Positions 36,225 through 46,327 of a stretch of 64,000 bases of DNA are shown in pieces. Below the pieces are notes generated by a model, which did no database searches, was not told where the DNA came from, and was given only the letters and a program-made list of their open reading frames with translations. The translations under genes and the position numbers were made by a program. Origin of the DNA: Methylomarinovum caldicuralii (lineage in GTDB: Bacteria > Pseudomonadota > Gammaproteobacteria > Methylococcales > Methylothermaceae); contig NZ_AP024714.1 of the NCBI RefSeq assembly GCF_033126985.1, forward strand, positions 868,001 through 932,000. The letters are read 5' to 3'. How positions within the stretch are numbered: position 1 is the first letter of the stretch; every line of letters starts with the position of its first letter.

Positions 36225-36326
36225 GATTTTTCTTACGCGACGTGAATAAAGGCGTCTCCATGGATGTCTTTGTTTTCTCTATTTGTACAAAGGTTTGGCG
36301 GCGAAAATTTTTACGCCGGTCAAGTC

Positions 36327-36354
36327 TTGACAAGACCCTAGCCGATGCTAGACT
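36327..36354 (+). promoter_or_regulatory. sigma70-type promoter of pmoCAB
   Basis: TTGACA (36327-36332) and TAGACT (36349-36354) with a 16-base spacer give a strong -35/-10 pair about 120 bases upstream of pmoC. Transcription would start near 36361, leaving a leader of about 110 bases. It is the best promoter-like match in the 248-base gap before pmoC; the pmoC promoter of known type I methanotrophs is also sigma70-like. Confidence 0.75.
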
Positions 36355-36472
36355 GGCGGATACCGAAGGAAGGAGGTCACCTGCGGGCTTTAGGGGTTTG
36401 CAGGTGGAGCGTTTAGGGATGGAGCGAAACCCAACGAAAAACTTGATTGAGTGAACTTAAGGAGGTAACTCA

Positions 36473-37294
36473 ATGGCTGCAACGACTCAAGCTGTTGGCG
36501 CAGAGCAGGAAGCCCCCCTTGTGCACAAGGGCTGGCTTGCTTTTGCGATCGGCATTTACACCGTGTTTTATATGTGGGTCCGGTGGTACGAAGGGGTTTA
36601 CGGCTGGAGTGCCGGTCTGGACTCTTTTGCACCGGAATTTGAAACTTACTGGATGAACTTCCTGTACACGGAGATTGTGGCTGAGGTGGTCACTGCCTCG
36701 GTGCTGTGGGGTTATCTGTGGCGGACCCGTGACCGCAATCTTGAAGCGGTGGAAGGGACCCGTGAAGAGCTGCGCCGCAACTTCACCCACCTGATCTGGC
36801 TGGTGGCCTATGCGTGGGCGATTTACTGGGGAGCGAGCTACTTCACCGAACAGGACGGCACCTGGCACCAGACCATCGTTCGTGACACGGACTTCACGCC
36901 GAGCCACATTATCGAGTTCTATCTGAGCTACCCGATCTACATCATCACCGGGTTTGCGGCGATGATTTATGCGCACACCCGTCTTCCGTACTTCAACTAT
37001 CAGAAGAAGGGTCTGTCGCTGCCGTACCTGATCACGGTGGTGGGGCCGTTCATGATTTTGCCGAACGTGGGTCTGAACGAATGGGGTCACACCTTCTGGT
37101 TCATGGAAGAGCTGTTTGTGGCGCCGCTGCACTATGGCTTTGTGGTGTTTGGCTGGTTTGCGCTGTCGATTCTGGGGCTGCTGCTGCAGGTTTTTGCCAG
37201 CTTCCTGAATCTGATTGGCAAGCCGCTGTGCGGTGAGGTCTACGACGAAGCGGTTGCCCGCGTCGGCGAAGACCAGGCTCAGTGGGCCGAATGA
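36473..37294 (+). CDS. pmoC: particulate methane monooxygenase subunit C
   Basis: 273 residues, a membrane subunit of the copper enzyme that oxidises methane to methanol. The CuC ligands are in place: Asp128 and His132 (DGTWH) and His145 (TPSH). The second (CuD) set is Asn202, His206 (NEWGH) and His220 (APLH). Spacing between these residues equals that in known PmoC. There is a strong ribosome site (AGGAGG) and a 145-base gap to pmoA. Ammonia monooxygenase is the alternative, but the sequence and the C-A-B order with lysine/DAP neighbours fit a gammaproteobacterial methanotroph. Confidence 0.96.
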   Translation: MAATTQAVGAEQEAPLVHKGWLAFAIGIYTVFYMWVRWYEGVYGWSAGLDSFAPEFETYWMNFLYTEIVAEVVTASVLWGYLWRTRDRNLEAVEGTREELRRNFTHLIWLVAYAWAIYWGASYFTEQDGTWHQTIVRDTDFTPSHIIEFYLSYPIYIITGFAAMIYAHTRLPYFNYQKKGLSLPYLITVVGPFMILPNVGLNEWGHTFWFMEELFVAPLHYGFVVFGWFALSILGLLLQVFASFLNLIGKPLCGEVYDEAVARVGEDQAQWAE

Positions 37295-37341
37295 GGTCCG
37301 ACTGGGTTGCAAAATCCCTGAAGGACTTGAAATGAGGGAGG

Positions 37342-37359
37342 CCGCCGGGGCGCCGGCGG
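37342..37359 (+). repeat. GC-rich hairpin between pmoC and pmoA
   Basis: A 7-bp perfect stem (CCGCCGG/CCGGCGG) with a four-base loop lies in the 145-base pmoC-pmoA spacer. No T-run follows, so it is not a standard terminator. It may stabilise or process the pmoC mRNA and help set the ratio between subunits; this role is inferred. Confidence 0.6.
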
Positions 37360-37439
37360 TCCCCCTGCCAGGGAGGCGAAGAGAAGCCGACTTTGAGAGT
37401 TGGTGGTAAAGCAACAACAAGCGACTTTGGAGGTAAATA

Positions 37440-38183
37440 ATGAGCACTGCTGAATCTGTTGTTCGGTCACATGCCGAAGCAGTTCAGGCCTCCAGGTGGG
37501 TAGACTACCTGGGCCTGTTCATCCTGTTTATGGTACTGACCGGTTCCTACCACATCCATGGCATGCTGACCATGGGTGACTGGGACTTCTGGGCCGACTG
37601 GAAAGACCGTCGTCTGTGGGTGACGGTGTATCCGATCGTCATGATCACCTTCCCGGCGGCGGTACAGGCCGTACTGTGGGAACGCCTGCGTCTGCCCTGG
37701 GGCGCCACGGTGTGCATTCTGGGGATTCTGTTCGGCGAATGGGTCAACCGCTACTTCAACTTCTGGGGTTGGACCTACTTCCCGATCAACTTCGTGTTCC
37801 CGACCGCCGCGGTCCACATGGCGATCTTCCTTGACGTGGTGCTGATGCTGTCCAGCAGCTACCTGTTAACCGCCGTGATCGGTGGTCTGGGCTGGGGTCT
37901 GTTGATGTACCCGGGCAACTGGCCGATCATTGGCCCGCTGCACGTGCCGGTGGAATACAACGGCATGCTGATGTCGATTGCCGACATTCAGGGCTACCAC
38001 TATGTGCGTACCGGTACCCCGGAATACATCCGCATGGTGGAAAAGGGCACCCTGCGTACCTTCGGTAAGGACGTGGTTCCGGTGTCTGCCTTCTTCTCCG
38101 GCTTCATGTCCATTCTGATCTACTTCATGTGGCACTTTGTGGGCCGCTGGTTCGGCACCGTGAAATTCGTCAAGAAGACCTGA
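37440..38183 (+). CDS. pmoA: particulate methane monooxygenase subunit A
   Basis: 247 residues with about seven membrane helices, the marker subunit used in methanotroph surveys. Conserved regions include the GDWDFWADWKDRRLWVT block, LFGEWVNRYFNFWGWTYFP and MLMSIADIQGYHYVRTGTPEYIR. There is a good ribosome site (GGAGG) before ATG 37440. The sequence looks like pMMO rather than AMO, closest in feel to type I (gamma) forms. pmoB follows after 49 bases. Confidence 0.97.
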   Translation: MSTAESVVRSHAEAVQASRWVDYLGLFILFMVLTGSYHIHGMLTMGDWDFWADWKDRRLWVTVYPIVMITFPAAVQAVLWERLRLPWGATVCILGILFGEWVNRYFNFWGWTYFPINFVFPTAAVHMAIFLDVVLMLSSSYLLTAVIGGLGWGLLMYPGNWPIIGPLHVPVEYNGMLMSIADIQGYHYVRTGTPEYIRMVEKGTLRTFGKDVVPVSAFFSGFMSILIYFMWHFVGRWFGTVKFVKKT

Positions 38184-38232
38184 TGAATTTTGCGCGCATC
38201 GACATCGACAGACACATCTGAGGAGGAAATAG

Positions 38233-39477
38233 ATGAAAACGATAAGAGATAGGCTCACCCGCTGGTCGCTGGTCGGCCTGCTGATGACCCTGGCGGCCGC
38301 GGTGATGTACACCCCGGCGGCTTCGGCCCACGGTGAAAAGTCGCAGGCAGCGTTCCTGCGTATGCGTACCATCCACTGGTTCGACCTGAACTGGTCCACC
38401 GACCAGCTCAAGGTCAACGAAGAGATGGAGATCAGCGGCAAATTCCACGTCTTCGAAGGCTGGCCTGAATCCGTGGATCCGCCCGAAGTGTCGTTCCTGA
38501 ACGTCGGGATTCCTGGACCGGTGTTCATCCGCAAGGAATCCTACATCGGCGACACCTTCGTGCCGCGTTCCGTGCGCCTGGAAATCGGCAACACCTACAC
38601 CTTCCGCGTAGTGCTGAAAGCCCGCCGCGGGGGTGAATGGCACGTTCACCCGATGCTGAACGTCCAGGGCGGTGGTCCGATCATCGGTCCGGGTAAATGG
38701 GTGATCATCGAGGGGAAACTGAGCGAGTTCAAGAACCCGATCACCACCCTGACCGGTCAGACCATCGACCTGGAAAACTACAACACTGCCAACACCGTGT
38801 TCTGGCACGTGCTGTGGTATGCCATCGGTCTGGCCTGGATTATCTACTTCGTGCGCAACCCGGTGTTCCTGCCGCGCATGGTGATGGTCAATGCCGGCCG
38901 TGGTGACGAACTGATCACCCCGACCGAAAAGAAAGTGGGCATGCTGTTTGGCGCCGCCACCATTCTGCTGTTGATCTTCGGCTACAGCAGCACCCAGAGC
39001 AAGTACCCGGTGACCATTCCGCTGCAGGCCGGTACCCTGCGTGGCATCAAGCCGATCGAAATGCCGGCTCCGAGCGTGGACGTCAAAGTGGACGAAGCCA
39101 CCTACCGTGTGCCGGGCCGCGCCATGAAGATGGTGCTGACCGTCACCAACAAGGGTGATCGTCCGGTCCAGCTGTGCGAGTTCATGACCGCCAACGTGCG
39201 TTTCATGAATCCGGAAGTGTGCGAAGACGACACCGGCTATCCGGAAGACCTGCTGGCAGACGAAGGTCTGACCGTGGTACCGAACGATCCGATTGCTCCG
39301 GGTGAGACCAAGACGATCGAAGTGACCGCATCGGACGCAGCCTGGGAAGTGTATCGTCTGGCAGACATCATCTACGACCCGGACAGCCGGATGGGTGGTA
39401 TTCTGTTCTTCTATGACGATGCCGGCAACCGCCAGATGGTGATGATTGACGCTCCGCTGATCCCGACCTTCATGTAA
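38233..39477 (+). CDS. pmoB: particulate methane monooxygenase subunit B
   Basis: 414 residues, exported. A signal peptide precedes His33, which becomes the N-terminal copper ligand after cleavage (SAHGEK). The other ligands of the CuB site are His137 and His139 (EWHVHPM). Numbering is identical to the Methylococcus capsulatus protein. Two cupredoxin-like domains flank two membrane helices (WHVLWYAIGLAWIIYFV and GMLF...ILLLIFGY). There is a strong ribosome site (GAGGAGG). A terminator lies about 50 bases after the stop. Confidence 0.97.
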   Translation: MKTIRDRLTRWSLVGLLMTLAAAVMYTPAASAHGEKSQAAFLRMRTIHWFDLNWSTDQLKVNEEMEISGKFHVFEGWPESVDPPEVSFLNVGIPGPVFIRKESYIGDTFVPRSVRLEIGNTYTFRVVLKARRGGEWHVHPMLNVQGGGPIIGPGKWVIIEGKLSEFKNPITTLTGQTIDLENYNTANTVFWHVLWYAIGLAWIIYFVRNPVFLPRMVMVNAGRGDELITPTEKKVGMLFGAATILLLIFGYSSTQSKYPVTIPLQAGTLRGIKPIEMPAPSVDVKVDEATYRVPGRAMKMVLTVTNKGDRPVQLCEFMTANVRFMNPEVCEDDTGYPEDLLADEGLTVVPNDPIAPGETKTIEVTASDAAWEVYRLADIIYDPDSRMGGILFFYDDAGNRQMVMIDAPLIPTFM

Positions 39478-39529
39478 GGCAGGGACCGCGGCGTGGTCAC
39501 CGCATAACAATAACAACAATCCCCAACTC

Positions 39530-39557
39530 AAAGCCCCCTCAAACGAGGGGGCTTTTT
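39530..39557 (+). terminator. rho-independent terminator of pmoCAB
   Basis: Stem GCCCCCTC/GAGGGGGC with a four-base loop (AAAC) and six Ts directly after it, 53 bases past the pmoB stop. The operon end is clear. Confidence 0.92.
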
Positions 39558-39573
39558 TAATCTTTGGGCCCAG

Positions 39574-39597
39574 AAAAAAAGCCGGCGCAATGCCGGC
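39574..39597 (-). terminator. rho-independent terminator of purL
   Basis: Stem GCCGGC with a five-base loop; on the minus strand it is followed by a run of Ts (39574-39580). It sits 26 bases past the purL stop and back to back with the pmo terminator, so the two convergent operons are insulated. Confidence 0.8.
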
Positions 39598-39623
39598 TTC
39601 TTTGGATTGCACAGAGATCGATA

Positions 39624-42600
39624 TCAGTCAAGCCACTTTCTGGCGTTGCGGAACAGACGCAGCCAGGGGCCGTTTTCTCCCCAGTCTTCGGGATGCCAGG
39701 AATGCTGAATGGTGCGGAAGCAGCGCTCGGGGTGGGGCATCATGATGGTGACACGGCCATCCGTGGTGGTCAGACCGGTGATGCCGCCTGGAGAGCCGTT
39801 GGGGTTGAAGGGATAGGTTTCGGTTGGGTTGCCGTAATGGTCCACATAACGCAGCGATATCAGGGCTTGGGGCTGATCCTGTGGCTCGAATACCGCACGC
39901 CCCTCTCCATGGGCGACGGCCACAGGGAGAATGGAGCCTTCCATCCCCTGCAGCAGGATGGAAGGCGAGGGAAGCACTTCCACAAGGGACAGGCGGGCTT
40001 CGAACTGTTCCGACAGATTGCGCTGGAAACGGGGCCAATGCTGCGCGCCGGGAATGAGCTCCTTGAGCTGGGACAGCATCTGGCAGCCGTTGCAAACACC
40101 GAGGCTGAAGGTTTCCTCGCGCTCGAAGAATTTCCGGAAAGTGTCACGGGCCCGGGAATTGAAAAGAATGGAAGCGGCCCAGCCGGAACCGGCGCCGAGG
40201 ACATCGCCGTAGGAAAAACCGCCGCAGGCTGCAAGCCCTGAAAACTCGTCCAGGCCGCGGCCGCCGAGAATGTCGCTCATGTGGACGTCGACGGCCTCGA
40301 AACCGGCACGCTCGAAAGCCGCCGCCATCTCCACATGGCCGTTGACGCCCTGTTCCCGCAGGATCGCTACCTTGGGACGGCGTGTATGGACGAACGGGGC
40401 GCAGATGTCCTCGGCCGGATCGAAACTGAGCCTGACCTGAAGGCCGGGATCCTGGTCATCGGCGAGGTTCTCGAATTCCTGGCGCGCGCATTGGGGATTG
40501 TCGCGCAACGCCTGCATCCGGTAGCTGGTTTCGGCCCAAGCCTGGTGGAGATCGCAGCGGCTTTCTTCCAGCAGCGTCCGGTCCTGATGGCGGAAACGCA
40601 TCCATCCTTCCAGATTTGGGGAGCCCAGCGGATGGCAGTGATCCGCCAGACCGTGGGCGGCCAGGATTTTACGGACTGCATCGAGGTGGGTGCTGCGGAC
40701 CTGTATCATCGCCCCCAGTTCCTCATTGAAGAGGATCGCCAGGGGATCGTCTCCCAGGGATGTCAAATCGACGTCGAGACCGCAGCGGCCGGCGAAGGCC
40801 ATTTCGCACAGGCAGGCGAGCAGGCCGCCGTCGGAGCGGTCGTGGTAGGCCAGCAGCAGGCCCTGGCGGTTGAGCGCCTGGATGGCGATGAAAAAAGCCC
40901 GCAGGCAGGCCGGATCGTCGAGGTCCGGCACGGAATGATTTTCCAGTGCCAAGGCATCATAAACCTGGGCCAGCACCGAGCCGCCGAGACGGTTTTTGCC
41001 GCCTCCCAGATCGAGCAGCAGCAGGTGGGTGTCGGGATCACGCCGCAATTGGGGGGTAAGGGTACGGCGCACGTCGCTGACCGGCGCGAAAGCGGAGACG
41101 ATCAGGGAAACCGGTGCGGTCATCACCTTCTCCCCCCGGTTATCGTGCCAGACGGTCTTCATCGACAGCGAGTCCTTGCCCACCGGAATGGCGATGCCCA
41201 GTTCCGGGCACAACTCCATGCCGACGGCCTTGACGGTATCGAACAGGGCGGCGTCTTCGCCCGGATGGCCGCAGGCAGCCATCCAGTTGGCGGAGAGCTT
41301 GACGTCACCCAGGCGCTCGATCGGGGCGGCGGCGATGTTGGTCAACGCTTCGCCGATGGCAAGACGACCGGAGGCCGGGGCGTCGAGCACCGCCACCGGG
41401 GTGCGTTCCCCCATGGCCATGGCCTCGCCCCGGTTGGTGCGGAAACCGGCGGCGGTGACCGCCACATCGCTCACCGGCACCTGCCACGGTCCGATCATCT
41501 GGTCGCGGGCCACCAGGCCGGTGATGGAGCGGTCGCCGATGGTGATCAGAAAGCTTTTGCTGGCCACGGTGGGGAAGCGCAGCACTCGGTAGGCCGCCTC
41601 CCGGATGTCAGGCAGGGAGCCGCCGAGCGTTCGGGCGCGGGGCGGCAGGTGGTGGACGTCGCGGTGCATCTGCGGCGGTTTGCCGAACAGCAGGTCCATG
41701 GGGATGTCCACCGGATAATTGTCGAACAGCTTGTCGTGGACCCGCAGGATCTCCTTGCCCGTGGCGCAGCCGATGACCGCGAAGGGACAGCGTTCGCGGG
41801 CGCAGATCTGTTCGAAACGCGGCAGCGACTGGGGATGAATGGCGAAGACGTAGCGTTCCTGGGATTCGTTGCACCAGATCTGCATCGGCGACAGGCCGGA
41901 ATCGGCGCAGGGAATCTGGCGCAGCTCGAATTTGCCGCCCCGGTCCCAGTCGTGGATGATTTCGGGGACCGCGTTGGACAGGCCACCGGCGCCGACATCG
42001 TGGACCGAGAGGATCGGGTTCTCCTTCCCCAGGGCGCGGCAGTGTTCGATGACCTCCTGACAGCGGCGCTGCATCTCCGGGTTGGCCCGCTGCACCGAGG
42101 CGAAATCCAGTTCCTCGGCCGACTCCCCGGAAGCCTGGGAGGAAGCCGCGCCGCCCCCCAGACCGATGAGCATCGCCGGTCCCCCGAGAACGATGATCAG
42201 TGCCCCGGGAGGGATTTCCTGTTTTGCGATGTGCGCCTCGCGGATGTTGCCCATCCCGCCGGCCAGCATGATGGGCTTGTGATAGCCGCGCCACTCCCGG
42301 CCGTCGCTGTCCGGCACCTGCTGTTCGAAGGTGCGGAAGTAACCGGCCAGATTGGGGCGGCCGAACTCGTTGTTGAAGCGGGCCGCGCCGATGGGGCCTT
42401 CGATCATGATGTCGAGGGCGGAGATGATGCGACTGGGTTTGCCGGGATCGTTTTCTTCCCAAGGCTGACGCCAGCCGGGGATGCGCAGATGGGAGACGGA
42501 AAAACCGGTCAGCCCCGCCTTGGGGTAACCGCCGCGGCCGGTGGCTCCTTCGTCGCGGATCTCCCCGCCGGCGCCCGTGGCTGCGCCGGGGTCAGGGGAA

Positions 42601-43490
42601 ATGGCGGTGGGATGGTTGTGGGTTTCCACCTTCATCAGAATGTGGGCCGCTTCCTCGTGGTAGCGGTAACGGCCCTCGGGATCGCGCAGGAAGACCGGCG
42701 TGACCGCCCCCTCGATGACCGCGGCGTTGTCCTTGTAGGCGGAGAGGATGCCGGCCGGGCTCTTTTCCGCCGTGTTGCGGATCATCTGGAACAGGGATTT
42801 GTCCTGCGGCCGGCCGTCGATGGTCCAGGTGGCGTTGAAGATCTTGTGGCGGCAGTGCTCCGAATTGGCCTGGGCGAACATCATCAGTTCGGCGTCGGTG
42901 GGATCGCGGCCCAGTTCGGTGAAGCGTTCCACCAGATAATCGATTTCGTCGCAGGACAGCGCTAGCCCCAGTTCCCGGTTGGCGCGTTCCAGCGCGCCAC
43001 GGCCTTCGCTCAGCAGGGGAACGGTGACCAGCGGCGCCGGCGGGCGATGGGAAAAGATTTCCGCTTCCTCGCCTTCGGCCAGCAGCACTTCGGTCATGCG
43101 GTCGTAGAGGGGCTGGAGCTGGGGTTTGGCCAGCGGCTGGTCGGCGTCGAGGCAGTATTCGACGCCGCGTTCGATGCGCGTCACCACCGTCAGGCCGCAG
43201 GTGTGCAGGATGTCGGTCGCCCTGCTTGACCAAGGGGAAATGGTCCCGGGGCGGGGGAGCACCCAGAAATGCTGTCCGTCGAAACCTGCCTCGGCGGCAG
43301 GTTGTGGATTCAGCAGCCGCTCCAGGCGGCTGCGTTCTTCGGGAAGCAGCTCCCGCTGGCATTCGAGGTAGTGCACGTAGCGGGCGGCAAGGCGGCGGAT
43401 GGACGGTATCTGTGCCTGCAGGGTCTGCAGCAGCTTGTCGCGGCGGAAAGGGGAGAGGGCGGCGGGGCCCGGCAGTTCCAGTACGATCAT
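39624..43490 (-). CDS. purL: phosphoribosylformylglycinamidine synthase
   Basis: 1288 residues, the large fused gammaproteobacterial form of FGAM synthase (purine synthesis step 4). The order is an N-terminal PurS-like region, two AIRS-like ATP-binding domains ([28 protein letters not shown] is the conserved block, cited here in part: HNHPTAISP) and a C-terminal glutamine amidotransferase. The amidotransferase has the nucleophile Cys in LGVCNGCQ and the His/Glu in MMPHPERCF. The gene overlaps the bamC-like stop by four bases. Confidence 0.95.
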   Translation of the reverse strand: MIVLELPGPAALSPFRRDKLLQTLQAQIPSIRRLAARYVHYLECQRELLPEERSRLERLLNPQPAAEAGFDGQHFWVLPRPGTISPWSSRATDILHTCGLTVVTRIERGVEYCLDADQPLAKPQLQPLYDRMTEVLLAEGEEAEIFSHRPPAPLVTVPLLSEGRGALERANRELGLALSCDEIDYLVERFTELGRDPTDAELMMFAQANSEHCRHKIFNATWTIDGRPQDKSLFQMIRNTAEKSPAGILSAYKDNAAVIEGAVTPVFLRDPEGRYRYHEEAAHILMKVETHNHPTAISPDPGAATGAGGEIRDEGATGRGGYPKAGLTGFSVSHLRIPGWRQPWEENDPGKPSRIISALDIMIEGPIGAARFNNEFGRPNLAGYFRTFEQQVPDSDGREWRGYHKPIMLAGGMGNIREAHIAKQEIPPGALIIVLGGPAMLIGLGGGAASSQASGESAEELDFASVQRANPEMQRRCQEVIEHCRALGKENPILSVHDVGAGGLSNAVPEIIHDWDRGGKFELRQIPCADSGLSPMQIWCNESQERYVFAIHPQSLPRFEQICARERCPFAVIGCATGKEILRVHDKLFDNYPVDIPMDLLFGKPPQMHRDVHHLPPRARTLGGSLPDIREAAYRVLRFPTVASKSFLITIGDRSITGLVARDQMIGPWQVPVSDVAVTAAGFRTNRGEAMAMGERTPVAVLDAPASGRLAIGEALTNIAAAPIERLGDVKLSANWMAACGHPGEDAALFDTVKAVGMELCPELGIAIPVGKDSLSMKTVWHDNRGEKVMTAPVSLIVSAFAPVSDVRRTLTPQLRRDPDTHLLLLDLGGGKNRLGGSVLAQVYDALALENHSVPDLDDPACLRAFFIAIQALNRQGLLLAYHDRSDGGLLACLCEMAFAGRCGLDVDLTSLGDDPLAILFNEELGAMIQVRSTHLDAVRKILAAHGLADHCHPLGSPNLEGWMRFRHQDRTLLEESRCDLHQAWAETSYRMQALRDNPQCARQEFENLADDQDPGLQVRLSFDPAEDICAPFVHTRRPKVAILREQGVNGHVEMAAAFERAGFEAVDVHMSDILGGRGLDEFSGLAACGGFSYGDVLGAGSGWAASILFNSRARDTFRKFFEREETFSLGVCNGCQMLSQLKELIPGAQHWPRFQRNLSEQFEARLSLVEVLPSPSILLQGMEGSILPVAVAHGEGRAVFEPQDQPQALISLRYVDHYGNPTETYPFNPNGSPGGITGLTTTDGRVTIMMPHPERCFRTIQHSWHPEDWGENGPWLRLFRNARKWLD

Positions 43491-44059
43491 GACGATCCTG
43501 TGGTGGCTAGCGTTCGTTGCAAACGTTGCAGCAGTTGGCGGGCGCGTTCGTCCTGCAGAGGGCGGCCGTCGGTGTCGAGAAGAAAGAGACGGGTTTGGTC
43601 TCCGGCCGGCTGCAGCACCAGCTGATATTCGCGTTCACGCAGCTGTGCGCCCCTGCCGAAAAAGTACAGCAGATCCCCCCACCAGCCCCGGTCCTGCGCC
43701 AGTTCAGCCTCGGCCGCGCTTTCGATGATGTGCAGCACGCCCCGGTTCGGGTCGCGGCCGGTAATCTCCAGCTCCAGCCGGTCGAGCGCCTGGAGGGTGT
43801 GCACCCAGGCCTCGGCGAAGGGCTGGTCCAGATCGATGTACAAGGTTTCCAGCGTGGCCGTGGCGGGGATCCGGGGTGGCGTTGGGACCACCGGTGGCGG
43901 CTTGACGGCTTCCAAGGTGGGGACGGTGCCGGAGGCCGGTGGCAGCTTGAGCGCGGGCAGGGGACGGATCGCCAGCAATTCCTTTTCCTTGTCCGGGACC
44001 AGCCAACTGCAGCCACTCAGAAGCAGGGCGATGAGCGGCGCGAAGCGCAGGCGCGTCAT
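43487..44059 (-). CDS. bamC: BamC-like lipoprotein
   Basis: 190 residues with lipobox LLLSGCSWL (Cys17). A Pro-rich linker and one BamC-like helix-grip domain ([31 protein letters not shown] split) follow. E. coli BamC is about 344 residues with two such domains, so this is a short version with one. The position four bases after dapA mirrors the E. coli dapA-bamC (nlpB) arrangement. It would be an outer-membrane beta-barrel assembly accessory lipoprotein. Confidence 0.75.
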   Translation of the reverse strand: MTRLRFAPLIALLLSGCSWLVPDKEKELLAIRPLPALKLPPASGTVPTLEAVKPPPVVPTPPRIPATATLETLYIDLDQPFAEAWVHTLQALDRLELEITGRDPNRGVLHIIESAAEAELAQDRGWWGDLLYFFGRGAQLREREYQLVLQPAGDQTRLFLLDTDGRPLQDERARQLLQRLQRTLATTGSS

Positions 44060-44063
44060 GACT

Positions 44064-44939
44064 TCAAAGCGCGCCTGCCTGGCGCAGGGCCTGGCGCACC
44101 TCGTCGTGATAGCGGTCGGAAAGCCAGGTCAGGGGCAGGCGGATACCGGCAGGGATCTTTTCCATCTCGCAAAGCGCCCATTTGACCGGGATGGGATTGG
44201 ATTCGAGGAACAGGCTGTGATGCAGGGCGGCCAGCGGCGCATCGAGGCGTTCGGCGGTGGCCGCGTCCCCGGCGCAGGCGGCGGTGATCATCTCGTGCAT
44301 CTTGTGGGGGGCGACGTTGGCGGTCACCGAGATCACCCCGCGCCCGCCTTCGAGGCAGACCTGACGGGCGGTGGCGTCGTCCCCGGAATAGATGGGGAAG
44401 TCCGGGCACAGGGCGCGGATTTCCCGGGCCCGGGTCGGCGTGTCGGCGGAAGCCTCCTTGATGCCGACGATGTTGTCGATCTCCGCCAGCCGGGCGACGG
44501 TTTCCGGCAGCAGGTCGCAGGCGGTGCGGCCGGGCACGTTGTAGAGAATCTGGGGAATGGCCACCGCCTCGGCCACCGCCCGGTAGTGGCGGTAAAGCCC
44601 TTCCTGGGTTGGCTTGTTGTAGTAAGGGGTCACCAACAGGCAAGCGTCGGCGCCGGCCTCCCTGGCTTCGCGGGTCAGCTCGATGGCCTCGCGGGTGCAG
44701 TTGGAACCGGTTCCGGCGATGACGGGGATCCGGCCTCTGGCCTGCTCCACGGTCCAGCGGATCACCCGGCAGTGCTCGGCGGCATCGAGGGTGGCCGACT
44801 CGCCGGTGGTGCCGACTGCGACGATGGCGTCGGTGCCTTCGGCAACATGCCATTCCACCAGCTCCCGCAAGCTGACTTCGTCGAGGCTGCCGTCGGGATG
44901 CATGGGCGTGACGAGTGCGACGATGCTGCCTTGGATCAT
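44064..44939 (-). CDS. dapA: 4-hydroxy-tetrahydrodipicolinate synthase
   Basis: 291 residues, first committed step of DAP/lysine synthesis. The Schiff-base Lys is K161 in VGIKEAS, the same number as in E. coli, and the pyruvate/Tyr region YYNKPTQEGLYRHY and GTTGESATL are present. An IS481-family element is inserted 150 bases upstream, so the native promoter or upstream gene may be disturbed. A 696-codon frame overlapping dapA is only read-through of the transposase frame. Confidence 0.95.
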   Translation of the reverse strand: MIQGSIVALVTPMHPDGSLDEVSLRELVEWHVAEGTDAIVAVGTTGESATLDAAEHCRVIRWTVEQARGRIPVIAGTGSNCTREAIELTREAREAGADACLLVTPYYNKPTQEGLYRHYRAVAEAVAIPQILYNVPGRTACDLLPETVARLAEIDNIVGIKEASADTPTRAREIRALCPDFPIYSGDDATARQVCLEGGRGVISVTANVAPHKMHEMITAACAGDAATAERLDAPLAALHHSLFLESNPIPVKWALCEMEKIPAGIRLPLTWLSDRYHDEVRQALRQAGAL

Positions 44940-45008
44940 GGCGATTCGGCCCTTGGATTAAAATCGCAAATGGTACTGAAGCGGGCCGGAAAAGACAAGA
45001 CAGCGGCT

Positions 45009-45089
45009 TTAGGCGGGTTCCGCCTTCCTGACGTACACTCTGACCACCCGGTCGAGCAGGTTGGCGTCGATGTGCTTGATCCGTTCCAG
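45009..45089 (-). pseudogene. C-terminal scrap of a gene cut by the IS481-family element
   Basis: On the minus strand the 26 codons just before the IS end read LERIKHIDANLLDRVVRVYV and a short tail to a stop at 45009. On the other side of the IS an open minus frame reads LFRAWDVLSELMAEAQARK up to the IS. The two would join as one helical protein before insertion. I do not recognise the family. Confidence 0.35.
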
Positions 45090-46146
45090 TGTCAAGCCCC
45101 GTGAGATTGTATACACGTTTTTTGAAGAGCTCCGGCCGCTTCTTCTGCCAGTCTTTGAGGGCCTGTACCGGTGATCTGTGTCCCAGGGCCTTCTGGGGGA
45201 TCTGATGGTTGTAGACACTGGCATACTGCATCAAGGTCCGTTCCAGATCCTGGCTGCTGCGGAAGCGGGTGGTTTTGAGGATCTCGGCGATCCGACCGTT
45301 GAAACGTTCGACCATGCCGTTGGTCTGCGGGTGTTTGGGTGGGATGAGGCGGTGCTCGATGCCATGGCGTTGGCAGGTCTGGTCGAAAAGGTGACGGCCG
45401 GTCGGTTCGCGTTCCCCGGTGGCGCAGAAGCGGTCGGTGAATTGCTCACCCCATCCCTGGGGTTCGCCCCTTCGGGGCCCGCTGCGCGGTCCAAATCCGC
45501 TCCCGGCGGATTTGTCTTTGCCGTTGTCGGTCAGGACCTTGGTGATTTTGAAGGGAGCCTTGGCGATCAGGCGGTCGAGGAAGGCGGCGGCGACCTGGGC
45601 TTCCTTGGTGGGATGGATTTCCAGGTAGACCCAGCGACTGGCCCGGTCGATGGCGACGAAGAGGTAACGGCCCCGAGTCTCATCGGGCATCTTGGGCAGG
45701 TACTTGATGTCGATGTGGACAAACCCGGGCTCGTAGTCCTTGAAGCCTTTCTTTTTGGCCTTGGCGGGGGCGTTCTCCCCTTCCTTGGCAGCGATCAGTT
45801 CCTTGAGATTGGAGACCCCATGGCGGCGCAGCAGCCGGTCCAGAGCCGAGCGGGACATCTTGGGATGGATGAAGCGGTGAACGACCGCCAGCAGGTCGTC
45901 CAGGGGCAGCAGCAGGGTTTCGCGCAGACAGACCACGATCGCTTCCTGCTGCGGGGTCAGGGTGGCATGGATGCGATGGGGCCGGTGCGAGGCGTCCTCG
46001 ACCGAATCGCGCTGGCGCCACTTGCGGATGGTATGACGATGAACGCCGTATTTCCTGGCCAGGACCGTGGCCGGCAGATCGGAGTTCTGGATCTCCCGGC
46101 GGATCTCAGGGGTGGTGCGGGCTTTCTTGTGAAGACGGATGACCAT
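45090..46146 (-). CDS. IS481-family transposase
   Basis: About 352 residues inside the element. The N-terminal helix-turn-helix (LPATVLARKYGVHRHTIRKW) is followed by the DDE integrase core with HIDIKYLP, LTDNG and NGMVERFNG. A 24-residue insert rich in Gly, Arg and Pro follows directly after the second Asp motif (LTDNGK), between it and FTDRFCATG, where relatives I know have none. The frame has no stop inside the element: it leaves the IS after TGLDT and continues to 44056, out of frame over dapA. Ribosome site AGGAGG is before ATG 46146. It may be active, as two copies exist here. Confidence 0.88.
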
Positions 46147-46175
46147 AACTTCCTCCTCGTCCGTCAGGCTTGAGT
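45090..46175 (-). mobile_element. IS481-family insertion sequence, complete copy
   Basis: About 1086 bp, delimited by TGTCAAGCC at 45090 (the same end as copy 1) and an imperfect inverted match GGCTTGA near 46167-46175. It contains one transposase gene on the minus strand. The outer boundary at 46175 is approximate. It inserted between dapA and an unidentified gene fragment. Confidence 0.85.
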
Positions 46176-46327
46176 CGTCTTTCTGGCCTGGGCCTCTGCC
46201 ATCAGCTCACTCAGAACATCCCAGGCACGGAACAAAGGATAGCTCCTTTTGGGAATATGATCACACGGGACCCAACAGCTTAATTTGCAAGTCAAACCAG
46301 AAACCAGCCTTTTTATGAGGTATATTC

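Noticed and set aside
37295-37439. A terminator between pmoC and pmoA
   Set aside because: The GC hairpin has no T-run and pmoA lacks a clear promoter of its own, so the operon is read as one transcript.
38170-39612. A 480-codon frame antisense to pmoB
   Set aside because: pmoB is clearly the gene, with exact copper ligands and a ribosome site; the antisense frame has no recognisable domain.
40281-42965. An 894-codon frame antisense to purL
   Set aside because: Same reason: the sense strand encodes a full PurL with all conserved motifs.
44056-45089. C-terminal 340 codons of the 696-codon transposase frame
   Set aside because: Read-through of the transposase frame beyond the IS end and over dapA in the wrong frame, not a domain.
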